Positions 29,154 through 38,830 of a stretch of DNA of 64,000 nt are shown here, piece by piece. Positions within the stretch are counted from its first letter, which is position 1, and each line of letters begins with the position of its first letter. Made by a program: the position numbers and the translations under genes. A model generated the notes under the pieces. It was given only the letters and a program-made list of their open reading frames with translations, was not told where the DNA came from and ran no database searches. Origin of the DNA: Alcaligenaceae bacterium (GTDB taxonomy: Bacteria; Pseudomonadota; Gammaproteobacteria; Burkholderiales; Burkholderiaceae_B); assembly GCA_013416485.1 (NCBI GenBank), contig JACCEO010000004.1, positions 62,001-126,000 on the forward strand, given 5' to 3'.

Positions 29154-30430
29154 TTAAATAGCGCTGACAGATTAGGTTCTGCTTTATGGAAAGCGGTCTT
29201 GTCTTGAAATGCAAAACCGGCGCGCAGTAGCAAGGCCTCTTGCCACCAGGCGGCTTCTAGTTGCAGGCCTATGGGCAAACCGTCGTGTGTAAAACCACAC
29301 GGTATAGACAAGGCGGGCGTAGAGGCCATGCTAGCCATATAGGTGTTACGTGTCATGGAGCGCACGGCTTCGGCCATGTTTTTGCCATCATCTAGTGATG
29401 GGGCTGGGTGCGGACTGGTAGGGGATAACAGCACGTCGACCATTCCGTAGATAGACTGTAATCCGTGTTTGAAACGAGCCTTGCAGGCCATTGCTGTCGC
29501 ATAATCACTACCGCTGACGTGCTCACCCAGACGGATTCTGGCTGCAATACTAGGGTCCATTGTATTAGGCGCTGTTTCAAGGCGTTCTCGGAAGCGGCCC
29601 CACATTTCCGCAAACAGTATCTGTGATAAACACTGAGACACATCATCAATTGCAGGGATGCTTACGTCGATTAATGTTGCACCCGCTTGCTCTAAGGTGG
29701 TAGCGGCCGCCATCACGGCGGTTACTACGTCTTGGTTGGCATTATCAAAGTAGTAATTTTTAGGGATGCCTATGCGTAATCCCTGTACTCCATGCGTTAG
29801 GCGGGATAGTACGGGTTCAACAGGGGTATTTACCGAATGAGGGTCTAAGGGGTCGTAACCTGCAATGGCCTCATATAGCCAGGCAACATCAGTGACGGTT
29901 TTGGCCATTGGGCCTATGGTGTCATGGTATTCGCTGACGGGTAGTACCCCCGTATTGCTGATACGTCCAAAGGTGGGGCGTAGCCCACATATGTTGTTGA
30001 AGGCGGCGGGCACTCGAATTGAGCCGCCAGTGTCTGTACCTAACGATGCCCGGCACAGATTGGCGGCAATACTGACGGCAGAGCCTCCACTGGAACCGCC
30101 GGGACTGTGTTCTGTATTCCAGGGGTTTATGCACTGACCACCCACAGAGCTAAAGGTACGCGCACCAAACGCCAGTTCGGCTAGGTTTGCCTTCCCTACA
30201 ATTTTAACATTGGCAGGTAGGCGGGCGATAGCAGTCGCATGTTGTGTAGGTAGCGACTGTTGCAGCCAGCTTGCGCCGGCTGAGGCTGGAAAGCCGACGA
30301 CGTCAATGTTATCTTTGACTGACAGCGTGAAGCCCCTGGCGGCTGCTAGGGGAGTGGATCCATAGTGCTCATCAAGGAAAATGAAGGCACGTAGGATCTG
30401 GTTCATGTCCTTAATGGTCTGGATAGTCAT
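29150..30430 (-). CDS. Amidase (amidase-signature family)
   Basis: A 426-residue hydrolase of the GatA-like fold. The Ser-cisSer-Lys triad is complete: K39 in LSVKDN, S113/S114 in GGSSGGSA and the nucleophile S137 in GTDTGGSIRVPA. It should hydrolyse a carboxamide in the cytoplasm; the substrate is unknown. It is the last gene of the operon amidase-B-C-D-F-SBP-amidase and starts one base after the stop of the binding-protein gene. It is not GatA, since gatB/gatC are absent and its C-terminus differs. Confidence 0.9.
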   Translation of the reverse strand: MTIQTIKDMNQILRAFIFLDEHYGSTPLAAARGFTLSVKDNIDVVGFPASAGASWLQQSLPTQHATAIARLPANVKIVGKANLAELAFGARTFSSVGGQCINPWNTEHSPGGSSGGSAVSIAANLCRASLGTDTGGSIRVPAAFNNICGLRPTFGRISNTGVLPVSEYHDTIGPMAKTVTDVAWLYEAIAGYDPLDPHSVNTPVEPVLSRLTHGVQGLRIGIPKNYYFDNANQDVVTAVMAAATTLEQAGATLIDVSIPAIDDVSQCLSQILFAEMWGRFRERLETAPNTMDPSIAARIRLGEHVSGSDYATAMACKARFKHGLQSIYGMVDVLLSPTSPHPAPSLDDGKNMAEAVRSMTRNTYMASMASTPALSIPCGFTHDGLPIGLQLEAAWWQEALLLRAGFAFQDKTAFHKAEPNLSALFN

Positions 30431-30431
30431 A

Positions 30432-31934
30432 TTAGCTTTTCAGTCTCCATGCCGCCATTTCATTGATTTTGTTTGGCGCGTTTTTCCATACGCCGGAAAT
30501 GCGTGCACTATGGACTGTTACGTGAGATAAGGAGAACAGCCAACCACTGGGTGCGTCACTAGCCAGCTTGCGCTGTGCCTCGTGCATGGCGGTTTCAAAT
30601 TCCTGGTCTGTTTCCGCTTGTTCGGCGCGGGCCATTATTTTGGCGAAGTCTTCGCTTTCGTATTGGTAGAAGTAATTGGGATCCAGGTAATTGAAAATAG
30701 TCCAAGGATCCGGTTGGCTGACGATAGAAATTTCGTAGGCTTTACGACGAAAGACCGTATCCAACCATTGTGCCCATTCCAATACTTCGATTTTTGCATT
30801 GATGCCGACCTGCGCAAACATGGCTTGAATGATTTCGGCGGCGCGTTGGTAGATCAGGGTGGAAGGAACCACGAAGTTCAGGTCCAGGCCGTTGGCATAG
30901 CCAGCTTCTGCCAGCAGTTTGCGTGCAGCATCAGGATCGTAGGCGCTTTCACCAGTCAGATCAATAAATACGGGATAAATAGGCGACATCTGGCTGCCTA
31001 TGGGGGTGGCAAAACCATTGACCGCGCCTTCAATGATCATTTCACGATCAATCGCGTGCATTAGGGCCTTACGTACACGCACATCTGACAGCTTGCTGGC
31101 TTTGTTATTAAGGCACAGTAGATGTACGTCTGTGCTTTCACCTGCGGTCACCACAAATCGGTCATCTTTTTGGAACTGGCTGATTAGGTCTAAGGCCTCG
31201 AACGATGGGATGACATCCACGTCACCCGATAGCATGGCGTTGACTTGGGCGTTAGCATCGGAAATAAACCGTATATTTACTGTATCTATCGTGACGTTGT
31301 TGGCGTTCCAATGGCCGTCAAATTTTTCCAAGGTCACAGAAGAACCTTTGATCCACTGAGACAAACGATAGGGACCAGTACCTACAGGATGGGTCGCGTT
31401 AGAGTCTGCCGTTTTGCTGGAAACGATGGATGCGGTGAATTCGCTCATGAAGGCAGGGAATAGCCGTGAAGGCGACTTCAACTGGATGATTACGGTGTAA
31501 TCATCGGGGGTATTTATGCTGGCAATGTTGGCAAAAATACGTTTGCGTTTGTTGGTGGAAGTGGCGCTGGCGTTTCGTTCGTAGGTGAATTTGACATCGG
31601 CCGAGGTAAAGGGAGTACCGTCCTGGAAGACGACTCCTTTGCGTAGTTTGAAAATATATTCTTGAGCTCCGCTGCTGGTCCAGCTTTCTGCCAAGCAAGG
31701 GGCTATGGTGCCGTCTTCGTTCGAGCGGGTCAGGCCTTCGAAGATGTTCAGCAATGACAGCTCACTGACTGCAACAGCAGGTTGGCTGGTAGGGTCTAAG
31801 GTAGGCGGTTCATTGCGTAATACCAGTGTGACCCGCTTCGGAGTATTGGCCGTTGCTATGTTTGCATAGGGCAGGGCCATCAGTGCCAGGGCGGTTCCAC
31901 CCAGTTTAAGTAGGGATCTTCTTGCAAGTTTCAT
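30432..31934 (-). CDS. Peptide/nickel-type ABC transporter substrate-binding protein
   Basis: A family 5 periplasmic binding protein (500 residues) that delivers ligand to the DppBC-like permeases encoded upstream. A twin-arginine-type signal (ARRSLLKLGGTALALMALP) opens the protein. The PPTLDPTSQP and YEFKLRKGVVFQDGTPFTSADV-like regions are typical of the family. I prefer the ATG at 31934 because GGAG lies seven bases ahead; the frame's first ATG is at 31970. The ligand is unknown: a peptide or an amide that the operon's amidases could cut. Confidence 0.9.
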   Translation of the reverse strand: MKLARRSLLKLGGTALALMALPYANIATANTPKRVTLVLRNEPPTLDPTSQPAVAVSELSLLNIFEGLTRSNEDGTIAPCLAESWTSSGAQEYIFKLRKGVVFQDGTPFTSADVKFTYERNASATSTNKRKRIFANIASINTPDDYTVIIQLKSPSRLFPAFMSEFTASIVSSKTADSNATHPVGTGPYRLSQWIKGSSVTLEKFDGHWNANNVTIDTVNIRFISDANAQVNAMLSGDVDVIPSFEALDLISQFQKDDRFVVTAGESTDVHLLCLNNKASKLSDVRVRKALMHAIDREMIIEGAVNGFATPIGSQMSPIYPVFIDLTGESAYDPDAARKLLAEAGYANGLDLNFVVPSTLIYQRAAEIIQAMFAQVGINAKIEVLEWAQWLDTVFRRKAYEISIVSQPDPWTIFNYLDPNYFYQYESEDFAKIMARAEQAETDQEFETAMHEAQRKLASDAPSGWLFSLSHVTVHSARISGVWKNAPNKINEMAAWRLKS

Positions 31935-31972
31935 CTTCAGCTCCGTATTGTTATTCGCCGGATGGTTCATGG

Positions 31973-32773
31973 TTAATGCCTAAGCGAAACCCCCAGCTTG
32001 GGTGTCGCCTCTATGAGTTGTTGAGTATAGGGGTGTGAGGGCTCAGCCATGATGCGTTGTGCAGATCCGGCCTCAACAATTTCCCCTGCATTCATGACAA
32101 TGATATCTTCACACATGTACTCCATGACCCCCAAGTCATGGCCAATGAATAGGTAAGAAATTTGTGATTCTTTTTGCAGGTCTTTTAGTAAGTTGAGCAC
32201 TTGGGCTTGTACAGAAACGTCCAAGGCGGATACGGCTTCGTCAGCCACAATCAGTGCTGGACGTGTAATTAGTGCTCGGGCAATGGCAATGCGTTGACGT
32301 TGTCCGCCTGAAAATTGATGGGGATACTTGTCGATAGCATCGGCGCCTAAACCGACGGACTCTAATGTTTCAGTTAGCCGTTGGCGCAATGTAGTGCTAC
32401 TAAGGTTTAACACGGGCTCTGCCACGGTGCGGCCTATGGTGTAGCGTGGATCCAGCGAGCCATAGGGGTCTTGAAATACCATCTGAAAGTGCTGGCGGTG
32501 AGCGCGCAGTTCGGCGGCAGATAAGGCGGTAATGTCCTTGCCCAGTATGCGGACATGACCAGCTGTAGGGCGTTCAAGCGCCATGACAGCGCGAGCTGTG
32601 GTGGATTTCCCTGAACCAGACTCACCTACTAGACCTAGCGTCTGGCCGCGTTTCAACTCGAAGCTGACATTGCTGACGGCTTGCAGCACCGGAGCCGGTG
32701 TAAAGAAACGGTTCCTAGGTAGGGTGTAATGTACAGACAGGTTTTGGACCTGTAGGACCAGATCGTCAGGCAT
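31973..32773 (-). CDS. Oligopeptide ABC transporter ATPase (DppF/OppF type)
   Basis: ATP-binding subunit of the peptide importer. The 266 residues include Walker A GESGSGKSTTAR, Q-loop QDPYGSLDPR, signature FSGGQRQRIAIARALI, Walker B LIVADEAVSALD and the switch histidine in YLFIGHDLGVM. I start it at 32773 ([10 protein letters not shown]), which overlaps the upstream DppD-type gene by eight bases. The longer frame from 32902 lies inside that gene and is not conserved. Confidence 0.9.
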   Translation of the reverse strand: MPDDLVLQVQNLSVHYTLPRNRFFTPAPVLQAVSNVSFELKRGQTLGLVGESGSGKSTTARAVMALERPTAGHVRILGKDITALSAAELRAHRQHFQMVFQDPYGSLDPRYTIGRTVAEPVLNLSSTTLRQRLTETLESVGLGADAIDKYPHQFSGGQRQRIAIARALITRPALIVADEAVSALDVSVQAQVLNLLKDLQKESQISYLFIGHDLGVMEYMCEDIIVMNAGEIVEAGSAQRIMAEPSHPYTQQLIEATPKLGVSLRH

Positions 32774-33752
32774 GGCTAGCTCCGTCACTGGCAAGTATTT
32801 GCTTGGCATAAAAGCAGCGAGCCATATGTTGTGGGTGCACTTCAAGCAGTTCAGGTTGTGTCTGCTGACACTGGGGTTGTACCCATGAGCAACGGTTTGC
32901 AAATGCGCAGCCTGGGCTTGGGGCGCTTAGTGATGGAACCGTGCCTGGTATAGCGAGTAGTCGTTCTGTTTTGTGAGTTGATGGTAGCGCGGCCAAAAGA
33001 CCTAGTGTGTAGGGATGCGCGGGGCGGTGAAAGACGTCGTGAGTACTCCCAGATTCCACGATTCGGCCGGCATACATCACTAGTACATGGTCTGCAATTT
33101 CAGACACGACGGCTAAGTTGTGGGTGATCATTAGTAGCCCGGTACCTGTCGTATCGACCAGATCCAGCAGCAACTTCAGAATTTGACGTTGTACCGTGGT
33201 GTCTAGTGCCGTAGTGGGTTCGTCCGCAATGATAAAGTCCGGTGCACAGGCAAGGGCCATTGCAATGACTACCCGTTGGCGCTGCCCACCGGATAGTTGA
33301 TGGGGGTAGTGGCGGATACGCTGCGAGGCATTGGGGATACCGACTTGCTCTAGCAGTTCTATGGCACTATGAAGTGCGCTTTTGCGGGTAGCTTTACCGT
33401 GAATGATCAGGGGTTCAGCAACTTGTGCACCTATGGTTTGGACGGGGTTCAGAGCCGTCATGGGTTCCTGGAACACCATAGACATTTTGTTGCCTCGGAT
33501 GTTACACATTTTTTCTTCAGATAGGCTTAGTAGCTCGGTGTCATCCAGAGAAATTGCACCACTTAGCTGCACCGAATCGCTTAAAAGACGCATGATGCCT
33601 AATGCAGTCGTTGACTTGCCACAGCCTGACTCGCCCACCAGGCATACCACTTGACCTGACTGTACCTCGAATGAGACCTGGTTAACCGCATAGCCGCCAC
33701 CATCAGGGGTTGGGATACGGACAGATAAATTATTGACTTGTAGCTTGGCCAT
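32766..33752 (-). CDS. Oligopeptide ABC transporter ATPase (DppD/OppD type)
   Basis: The partner ATPase (328 residues) has Walker [10 protein letters not shown], signature [16 protein letters not shown], Walker [13 protein letters not shown] and H-loop ITHNLAVV. The C-terminal extension has the cysteine pattern found in this subfamily ([15 protein letters not shown] ... ARCF), which in some members binds an iron-sulfur cluster. The start ATG directly follows the stop of the DppC-type gene (TAAATG). Confidence 0.92.
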   Translation of the reverse strand: MAKLQVNNLSVRIPTPDGGGYAVNQVSFEVQSGQVVCLVGESGCGKSTTALGIMRLLSDSVQLSGAISLDDTELLSLSEEKMCNIRGNKMSMVFQEPMTALNPVQTIGAQVAEPLIIHGKATRKSALHSAIELLEQVGIPNASQRIRHYPHQLSGGQRQRVVIAMALACAPDFIIADEPTTALDTTVQRQILKLLLDLVDTTGTGLLMITHNLAVVSEIADHVLVMYAGRIVESGSTHDVFHRPAHPYTLGLLAALPSTHKTERLLAIPGTVPSLSAPSPGCAFANRCSWVQPQCQQTQPELLEVHPQHMARCFYAKQILASDGASHA

Positions 33753-34610
33753 TTATCGCTCCGAGGTGAAACGAGGATCAAGTAGATCCCGCAAACCGTC
33801 GCCCAAGAGATTAAGGGCCAGCACGATAAACGCAATGGCTAGTCCAGGGAAAATGGCGACATGGGGGCTTTGTGTCATGAACGTTTGTGCTTCTTTTAGC
33901 ATACGCCCCCAGCTTGGTGTAGGTGGTGGTGTGCCCAGCCCCAGAAAGCTTAGCGCGGCATCGGCCAGGATGGCCACAGCAAATGTAATTGTGGCCTGCA
34001 CTACGATAATGTTGATGATATTAGGCAAAATATGCATGATGGAAATGGAGAGTGTCCCTTTTCCAGAGGCTCGGGCAGCCAGTACAAACTCGCGAGTCCA
34101 GATGGTTTTCGCAGAGCCTCTGGTAACCCGAGCAAAGATTGGAATACTGTAAATACCAATAGCCACGATGCTGTTGATGCTGCCGGGTCCCCAGATAGCT
34201 GCCAGCATGATGGCGCTAAGGACCACAGGGAATGAAAAAATAAAGTCACTACCACGCATGGCGACTTCTTCCATTAAGCCGCCACGTGCAGCGGCAACCA
34301 GCCCTACGGCAACCCCAATCGTCATGCCAATTAGCACCGATACCACACCGATGAGTAAGGCGTTTTGTGAACCGGCCATGAGTAACGACAGAATGTCTCG
34401 GCCAAAGGGGTCTGTGCCTAGCCAGTGCTCCCAGCTAGGGCCTTGCAGGCGGGCGCGTATGTTGATGCCGGTAGTAAGGTATGGCGTCCAGAAGAGCGAA
34501 ACGAAAGAAATTAAAGTAGTGAGTCCTACGACTATGGCGCCGAACCATAGGTTCCAGCGTATGTTTTTGGCCCCGTAAAAACCGGTGGCGGGGGACGTTG
34601 TGCTGCTCAT
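33753..34610 (-). CDS. Oligopeptide ABC transporter permease (DppC/OppC type)
   Basis: Inner-membrane permease of 285 residues with about six helices, the N-terminal OppC-like region (WEHWLGTDPFGRDILS, typical of the family) and the EAA loop AARASGKGTLSISIMHILPN that contacts the ATPases. It overlaps the DppB-type gene by four bases. It is paired with the second permease and two ATPases in the standard order. Confidence 0.92.
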   Translation of the reverse strand: MSSTTSPATGFYGAKNIRWNLWFGAIVVGLTTLISFVSLFWTPYLTTGINIRARLQGPSWEHWLGTDPFGRDILSLLMAGSQNALLIGVVSVLIGMTIGVAVGLVAAARGGLMEEVAMRGSDFIFSFPVVLSAIMLAAIWGPGSINSIVAIGIYSIPIFARVTRGSAKTIWTREFVLAARASGKGTLSISIMHILPNIINIIVVQATITFAVAILADAALSFLGLGTPPPTPSWGRMLKEAQTFMTQSPHVAIFPGLAIAFIVLALNLLGDGLRDLLDPRFTSER

Positions 34611-35554
34611 TTTCGCACTCTTAGACGAGGGTCGATGAGGACATAGGCAATATCGACGAGGAAATTAATCAGGATGACCATAGCGGCCAGGACCACAATG
34701 ACGCTGCGTACAACGACTAGATCACGTTGTCCGACAGCTTGAAAGATCAGATTGCCAATACCTGGCAAAGCAAATACGCTTTCAATGACGATGGTGCCAC
34801 CGATAAGTTGGGCAAACTGTAGCCCCATGATGGTCGCAATAGGAATGAGCGCGTTCGATAGCGCATGACGCCACAGCATCTGTCTACGTGTTAATCCTTT
34901 GGAGCGGGCGGTGCGGGTGAAGTCATCGCGCAGGACCTCTAGCAAAGATGCCCTAGTGACCCGCGTTAGGATGGCCGCTTGCACAACCGCCAGGGCAATG
35001 GCTGGTAAGATCAACGCATGCAACGCAGGGCCTAGGCCGCCACCCCAGCCGGGAAAGCCACCAGCGGGAAACCAGCGTAATCCGACGGAAAATATCAACA
35101 CTAAAATCAAGCCAAACCAGAAGTTTGGGATGGCAATGCCCACTTGTGTGAGCATCATGATGATATGCCCGCCGGGACGATTGCTATTGGCTGCTGCGTA
35201 TACCCCAGCCAAAATGGCCAGTACCGTTGTGATCAGGATGGCCAGCAGGGCCAATGGAATTGTGACCACCAGGCGGTCAAGTATTAGATCACTGACGGGA
35301 ACGCGGTAGGCATAGCTTTGACCAAAGTCCCCTTGTGCCATCGCAGTGACCCAGTGGAAAAATCGGACTACAGCCGGTTGATCAAGACCCAGTTCGGCAC
35401 GCAAGACATCTATCATTTCTTGTGTCGAATCGGGTCCCAGCATGACAGCCGCCGGGTCGCCGGGTAGCACTTCAAGAACAAGAAAGATAATGAGTATGGC
35501 AACAAATAGGGTGACGACAAAGCTGACTAGACGTCGGAAAATATCGTAGAGCAT
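34607..35554 (-). CDS. Oligopeptide ABC transporter permease (DppB/OppB type)
   Basis: Inner-membrane permease of 315 residues. It has the OppB N-terminal domain (FRRLVSFVVTLFVAILIIFLV, in part, LEVLPGDPA) and the EAA loop TARSKGLTRRQMLWRHALSN. The motif FALPGIGNLIFQAV is typical. It lies 15 bases after the upstream amidase gene, so the transporter and amidase are one transcript. Confidence 0.92.
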   Translation of the reverse strand: MLYDIFRRLVSFVVTLFVAILIIFLVLEVLPGDPAAVMLGPDSTQEMIDVLRAELGLDQPAVVRFFHWVTAMAQGDFGQSYAYRVPVSDLILDRLVVTIPLALLAILITTVLAILAGVYAAANSNRPGGHIIMMLTQVGIAIPNFWFGLILVLIFSVGLRWFPAGGFPGWGGGLGPALHALILPAIALAVVQAAILTRVTRASLLEVLRDDFTRTARSKGLTRRQMLWRHALSNALIPIATIMGLQFAQLIGGTIVIESVFALPGIGNLIFQAVGQRDLVVVRSVIVVLAAMVILINFLVDIAYVLIDPRLRVRK

Positions 35555-35569
35555 GGCGTGTTGTTCAGC

Positions 35570-36994
35570 CTAAAGGTCAAATGACGGCTGTTGACGTAGA
35601 TTCAGTACCGTTTCAATTGCAGTGGCCATAGTAAGTAGTTCAGCATCGCGCTGGTAGTGGCCAACAATTTGTAAGCCTATAGGTAGCCCATCTGTGCCCC
35701 AGCCGCAAGGAATGCTGATAGCGGGGTGTCCCGTCATGTTGAAAGGCATGGTCCAGGGATACCAGCGAGCGCGTATGTTGTCATAGTGCTGGCCGTTGAT
35801 CTCAATGGTGTCGAAAATATCGGTGCCCAGATCCAGGGCGGTGCGGGTTAACGTTGGCATCACCAGAAAGTCAGCATCGTTTAGCAGGGCTTGGATGCGG
35901 TGAAATAAGGCCGTACGTGCAAACATGGCTGCTTGGTAGTCGATGGCACTGAACTGCACCACCGATTCAATTTGGCGTTGAAATGTTGGGCTTAGTTCGT
36001 TGCGGCGCTCTTGGACAAGTTTCGAGTAGCGACCGTTCCAGGTCGTATGGTTGATAGTGCGCCAGATGGGCTCTATGTCCAGCCCAAGAGTCGGCATTTC
36101 ACTGACGTGGGCACCATGTTGGGTCAGCTGGGCCAGCACGCTTTGAAATACGTTTTCAACATCGGTGGCCACTGGCTCATCGTTGGGGCTAAGCCGAAAC
36201 TTGATTCGACATCCGCTCAAGGAGTCAGGGTTGGCTGATGGAATAGTGAATTCGTTTGACCGGCCTATTGACCACGGATCATGGGCATCGGCACCTGCCA
36301 TGACCTGCATCATTAGTGCGGTATCTTGGACATTACGTGTCATAGGAGTCACGTAAGTCTGGTTACCGATCAAGTCCGCTGCCTGGTCGTGGGGTATCAC
36401 ACCTATGCTTTGTTTAATACCCACCACGCCATTACAGGCGGCGGGTATGCGTGTAGAACCTCCACCGTCAGTGGCGACGGCCAATGGACCGAGTCCGGCG
36501 GCGATGGCAACGGCAGCGCCACCACTAGAGCCTCCGCAGGTTTTGCCGGCATCCCATGCGTTGCGGGTTGTGCCAAACAACGGAGAGTCTGTAAAACCTT
36601 TGCTGCCGAACTCGGGAGTTGTGGTCTTGCCGATAAGAATAGCACCTTGTTCGCGTAGGCGCCTAACAGATACGGCATCGTGATCTGGCACGTTGTGTTG
36701 CATGGGCAGGGCACCAAAGGTGGTGGCAACGCCGGCGGTGTTGACCAGATCCTTGACGGAAAAGGGGATGCCGTGCAGCTTGCCCAATGGTTGCCCAGCC
36801 ATAACGGCTTTTTCTGCTGCCCGTGCCTCTTCCATAGCCCGTTCGCCGCATAGAGTGATGAAGCAGTTCAATATAGGTTGCAAAGACTGCGCACGATCCA
36901 GGACGGCTGAAATGACCTCAACAGGTGAGAGGCGTTTCGTTTGAATAGCCAGCTGCAGCTCTATTGCCGACATTTGGCAAATGTCGTTATCCAT
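35570..36994 (-). CDS. Amidase (amidase-signature family), second copy in operon
   Basis: A 474-residue amidase with its own intact triad: K81 in FSVKDL, S156/S157 in CGGSSGGAA and S180 in TDGGGSTRIPAA. It is clearly divergent from the amidase at 29150-30430, so the two are not a recent duplication and may act on different amides. GGAGA precedes the ATG. It is the first or second gene of the peptide-transport operon. I cannot name the substrate. Confidence 0.9.
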   Translation of the reverse strand: MDNDICQMSAIELQLAIQTKRLSPVEVISAVLDRAQSLQPILNCFITLCGERAMEEARAAEKAVMAGQPLGKLHGIPFSVKDLVNTAGVATTFGALPMQHNVPDHDAVSVRRLREQGAILIGKTTTPEFGSKGFTDSPLFGTTRNAWDAGKTCGGSSGGAAVAIAAGLGPLAVATDGGGSTRIPAACNGVVGIKQSIGVIPHDQAADLIGNQTYVTPMTRNVQDTALMMQVMAGADAHDPWSIGRSNEFTIPSANPDSLSGCRIKFRLSPNDEPVATDVENVFQSVLAQLTQHGAHVSEMPTLGLDIEPIWRTINHTTWNGRYSKLVQERRNELSPTFQRQIESVVQFSAIDYQAAMFARTALFHRIQALLNDADFLVMPTLTRTALDLGTDIFDTIEINGQHYDNIRARWYPWTMPFNMTGHPAISIPCGWGTDGLPIGLQIVGHYQRDAELLTMATAIETVLNLRQQPSFDL

Positions 36995-37052
36995 ATTGTT
37001 GTCTCCATCAAGCGGTTATCGCTATGAAAGTACTACTTTACGAAGTGGCGAT

Positions 37053-37550
37053 TTAAAAGTCCAAATCGTCTTGTATGGCGTCTATGCCAGCTTGCGAGCA
37101 GGCGTCATCGGCATCACCGCCAGGTGCACCCGAAACACCGATAGCACCTACCAGAGAACCCGCAGCCTCAATAGGCAAGCCGCCCCCTAATGCCAGTATG
37201 TGCGATACATGGCGTATACCAGAGGTGGGTTCGCCTGCTTTGGAGGCGACACCCAGGCTGGTAGTGTCCATTTTGAAGCTGGCTGCGGTATAGGCTTTGC
37301 GTGTGGCAGTTTCCGGGGTGTGGGCGCCGGCAAAGCGGTCACGTAGCATGGCGATAGGAGAACCATTGCGATCCGTTACAGCAACGGCAACCTGAAAACC
37401 TGCATCGCGGCAGCTTTTTAGGGCGGCTTGGGCAGCTGTTAATGCTGCTTCGGGGGTTAGTGAGCGGGTTTCAAAAGTGGCTTCTTGGGCCAAGACGCCG
37501 CTGGCACAAAAGGCCAAGGTCAATGCTAACGTGGTTTTTTTGATTATCAT
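37053..37550 (-). CDS. Secreted GlcG/HbpS-like heme-binding family protein (DUF336)
   Basis: A 165-residue protein with a Sec signal peptide (cleavage near GVLAQ/EAT) and a single GlcG/HbpS domain: VAVAVTDRNGSPIAMLRDR, TATRKAYTAASF and the glycine-rich GGGLPIEAAGSLVGAIGVSGA. Members occur beside glycolate, diol and PQQ-type oxidation genes, and some bind heme. AGGAGA precedes the ATG. It lies 58 bases upstream of the amidase/ABC operon on the same strand and is divergent from a secreted metallo-hydrolase gene. Confidence 0.85.
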   Translation of the reverse strand: MIIKKTTLALTLAFCASGVLAQEATFETRSLTPEAALTAAQAALKSCRDAGFQVAVAVTDRNGSPIAMLRDRFAGAHTPETATRKAYTAASFKMDTTSLGVASKAGEPTSGIRHVSHILALGGGLPIEAAGSLVGAIGVSGAPGGDADDACSQAGIDAIQDDLDF

Positions 37551-37669
37551 GAGGATCTCCTAGATAAGAAACGGCAATGTGTATGCCACAAAGGCTGTCA
37601 GCATAACCGAGTCTGCTATCCCAGGCCTGCTAGACTAGCCATATTATATACTAAAGTTACGGAGACATT

Positions 37670-38638
37670 ATGTCGCATACTGTTCGTCGATTGTTGACAG
37701 GGTTTGTTGCCCTGGCAGGCATCTTGGTCGCAGGGCTGGGGCAGGCTGCGGATATTGTTCTGGAGCCTATCCAGCTTAGTCCGAATGTTTACTATTTTGG
37801 TGGTCATTCGGGCATGGCTTCTACACAAAACCAGGGGTTTATGTCGAATGCCGGGTTTGTGGTGACCCAGGATGGTGTGTTGGTGTTTGACGCGCTGGGA
37901 ACCCCCGTGTTGGGGCAGTCTATGGTGACGGCTATCGCCAAGGTAACCGATCAGCCAATTAAACGTGTCATCGTCAGTCATTATCATGCTGACCACCTGT
38001 ATGGCTTACAGGCATTTAAAGCACTGGGTGCAGAGGTTTGGGCCCACGACGGCGGACAAGCCTACTTTGCTTCGGGTGAAGCAGAAGAGCGTTTGGCACA
38101 ACGCCGGGCCGATTTAGTACCTTGGGTGGATGAAAACACCAAAGTCATCAGTGCTGACCGTTGGCTCAGCTTTGATGACGGCAAACCCATTGCTTTTGAT
38201 ATGGGGGGTATACATTTTCAGGTGATAGATGCTAGCGGCGGGCACTCTGACGGCGACATTATGCTGTTTGTCCAGGAAGACGCGGTTTTATTTGCCGGTG
38301 ACTTGTTCTTTACGGGGCGTGTGCCCTTTGTGGGCAGTGCCGATAGCAAAGCCTGGCTGGCTGCCCTAGAGCGCATCGCAGATACCAAACCCGCCGTGGT
38401 GGTGCCAGGGCATGGCGAAGCATCGACAGACCCCAAGGTCGACATCCAACTGACGCGTGATTATTTACTGTATTTGCGTAAAGAAATGGGTGCTGCTGTG
38501 GACGATATGCTGGATTTCGAAGAGGCCTATGCCCAAACAGATTGGTCAGCTTACGAAAACTACCCAGCCTTTAAAGATGCGAATCGTTTGAATGCGTACG
38601 GTACGTATTTGCTGATGGAAAAGGAAAGCCTAGACTGA
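37670..38638 (+). CDS. Secreted metallo-beta-lactamase-fold hydrolase (quinoprotein-relay/SoxH-like)
   Basis: A 322-residue periplasmic protein with a signal peptide (cleavage near GQAA/DIV) and an MBL fold. The metal motif is HYHADH (about 104-109), with further ligands in GGHSDGD, FAGDLFF and PGHGE. Homologues are annotated as quinoprotein relay system zinc hydrolases, SoxH-like proteins or subclass B-like MBLs. The substrate is unknown. GGAG lies seven bases before the ATG. It is divergent from the GlcG-like gene, so the two may be co-regulated. Confidence 0.85.
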   Translation: MSHTVRRLLTGFVALAGILVAGLGQAADIVLEPIQLSPNVYYFGGHSGMASTQNQGFMSNAGFVVTQDGVLVFDALGTPVLGQSMVTAIAKVTDQPIKRVIVSHYHADHLYGLQAFKALGAEVWAHDGGQAYFASGEAEERLAQRRADLVPWVDENTKVISADRWLSFDDGKPIAFDMGGIHFQVIDASGGHSDGDIMLFVQEDAVLFAGDLFFTGRVPFVGSADSKAWLAALERIADTKPAVVVPGHGEASTDPKVDIQLTRDYLLYLRKEMGAAVDDMLDFEEAYAQTDWSAYENYPAFKDANRLNAYGTYLLMEKESLD

Positions 38639-38696
38639 AGGTTCAGCAAACACATAGCATCTACACATAAAATTCTTCTAAACGCAGGAGTTAGAC

Positions 38697-38816
38697 ATGA
38701 CGACGGGTGAATGGATAGCAGTTGCTATTTTTGTAGGGGGATTGCTATGTTCCCTGTCGCTTTTTTGCTTTCTATTGCGTACAGTCCGAAAAGACCGCCA
38801 GAAAAACAATCGTTAA
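38697..38816 (+). CDS. Small single-span membrane protein (39 aa)
   Basis: The ATG follows GCAGGAG at a seven-base spacing. The frame encodes 39 residues with one hydrophobic helix (about 6-27: WIAVAIFVGG...SLFCFLL) and a basic tail (RTVRKDRQKNNR). It lies between the MBL hydrolase gene and ubiA and ends 14 bases before the ubiA start, so coupling is likely. I do not recognise the family. Ribosome-binding site, composition and positive-inside tail make it a credible gene. Confidence 0.55.
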   Translation: MTTGEWIAVAIFVGGLLCSLSLFCFLLRTVRKDRQKNNR

Positions 38817-38830
38817 TCGCTTTTACCTTT

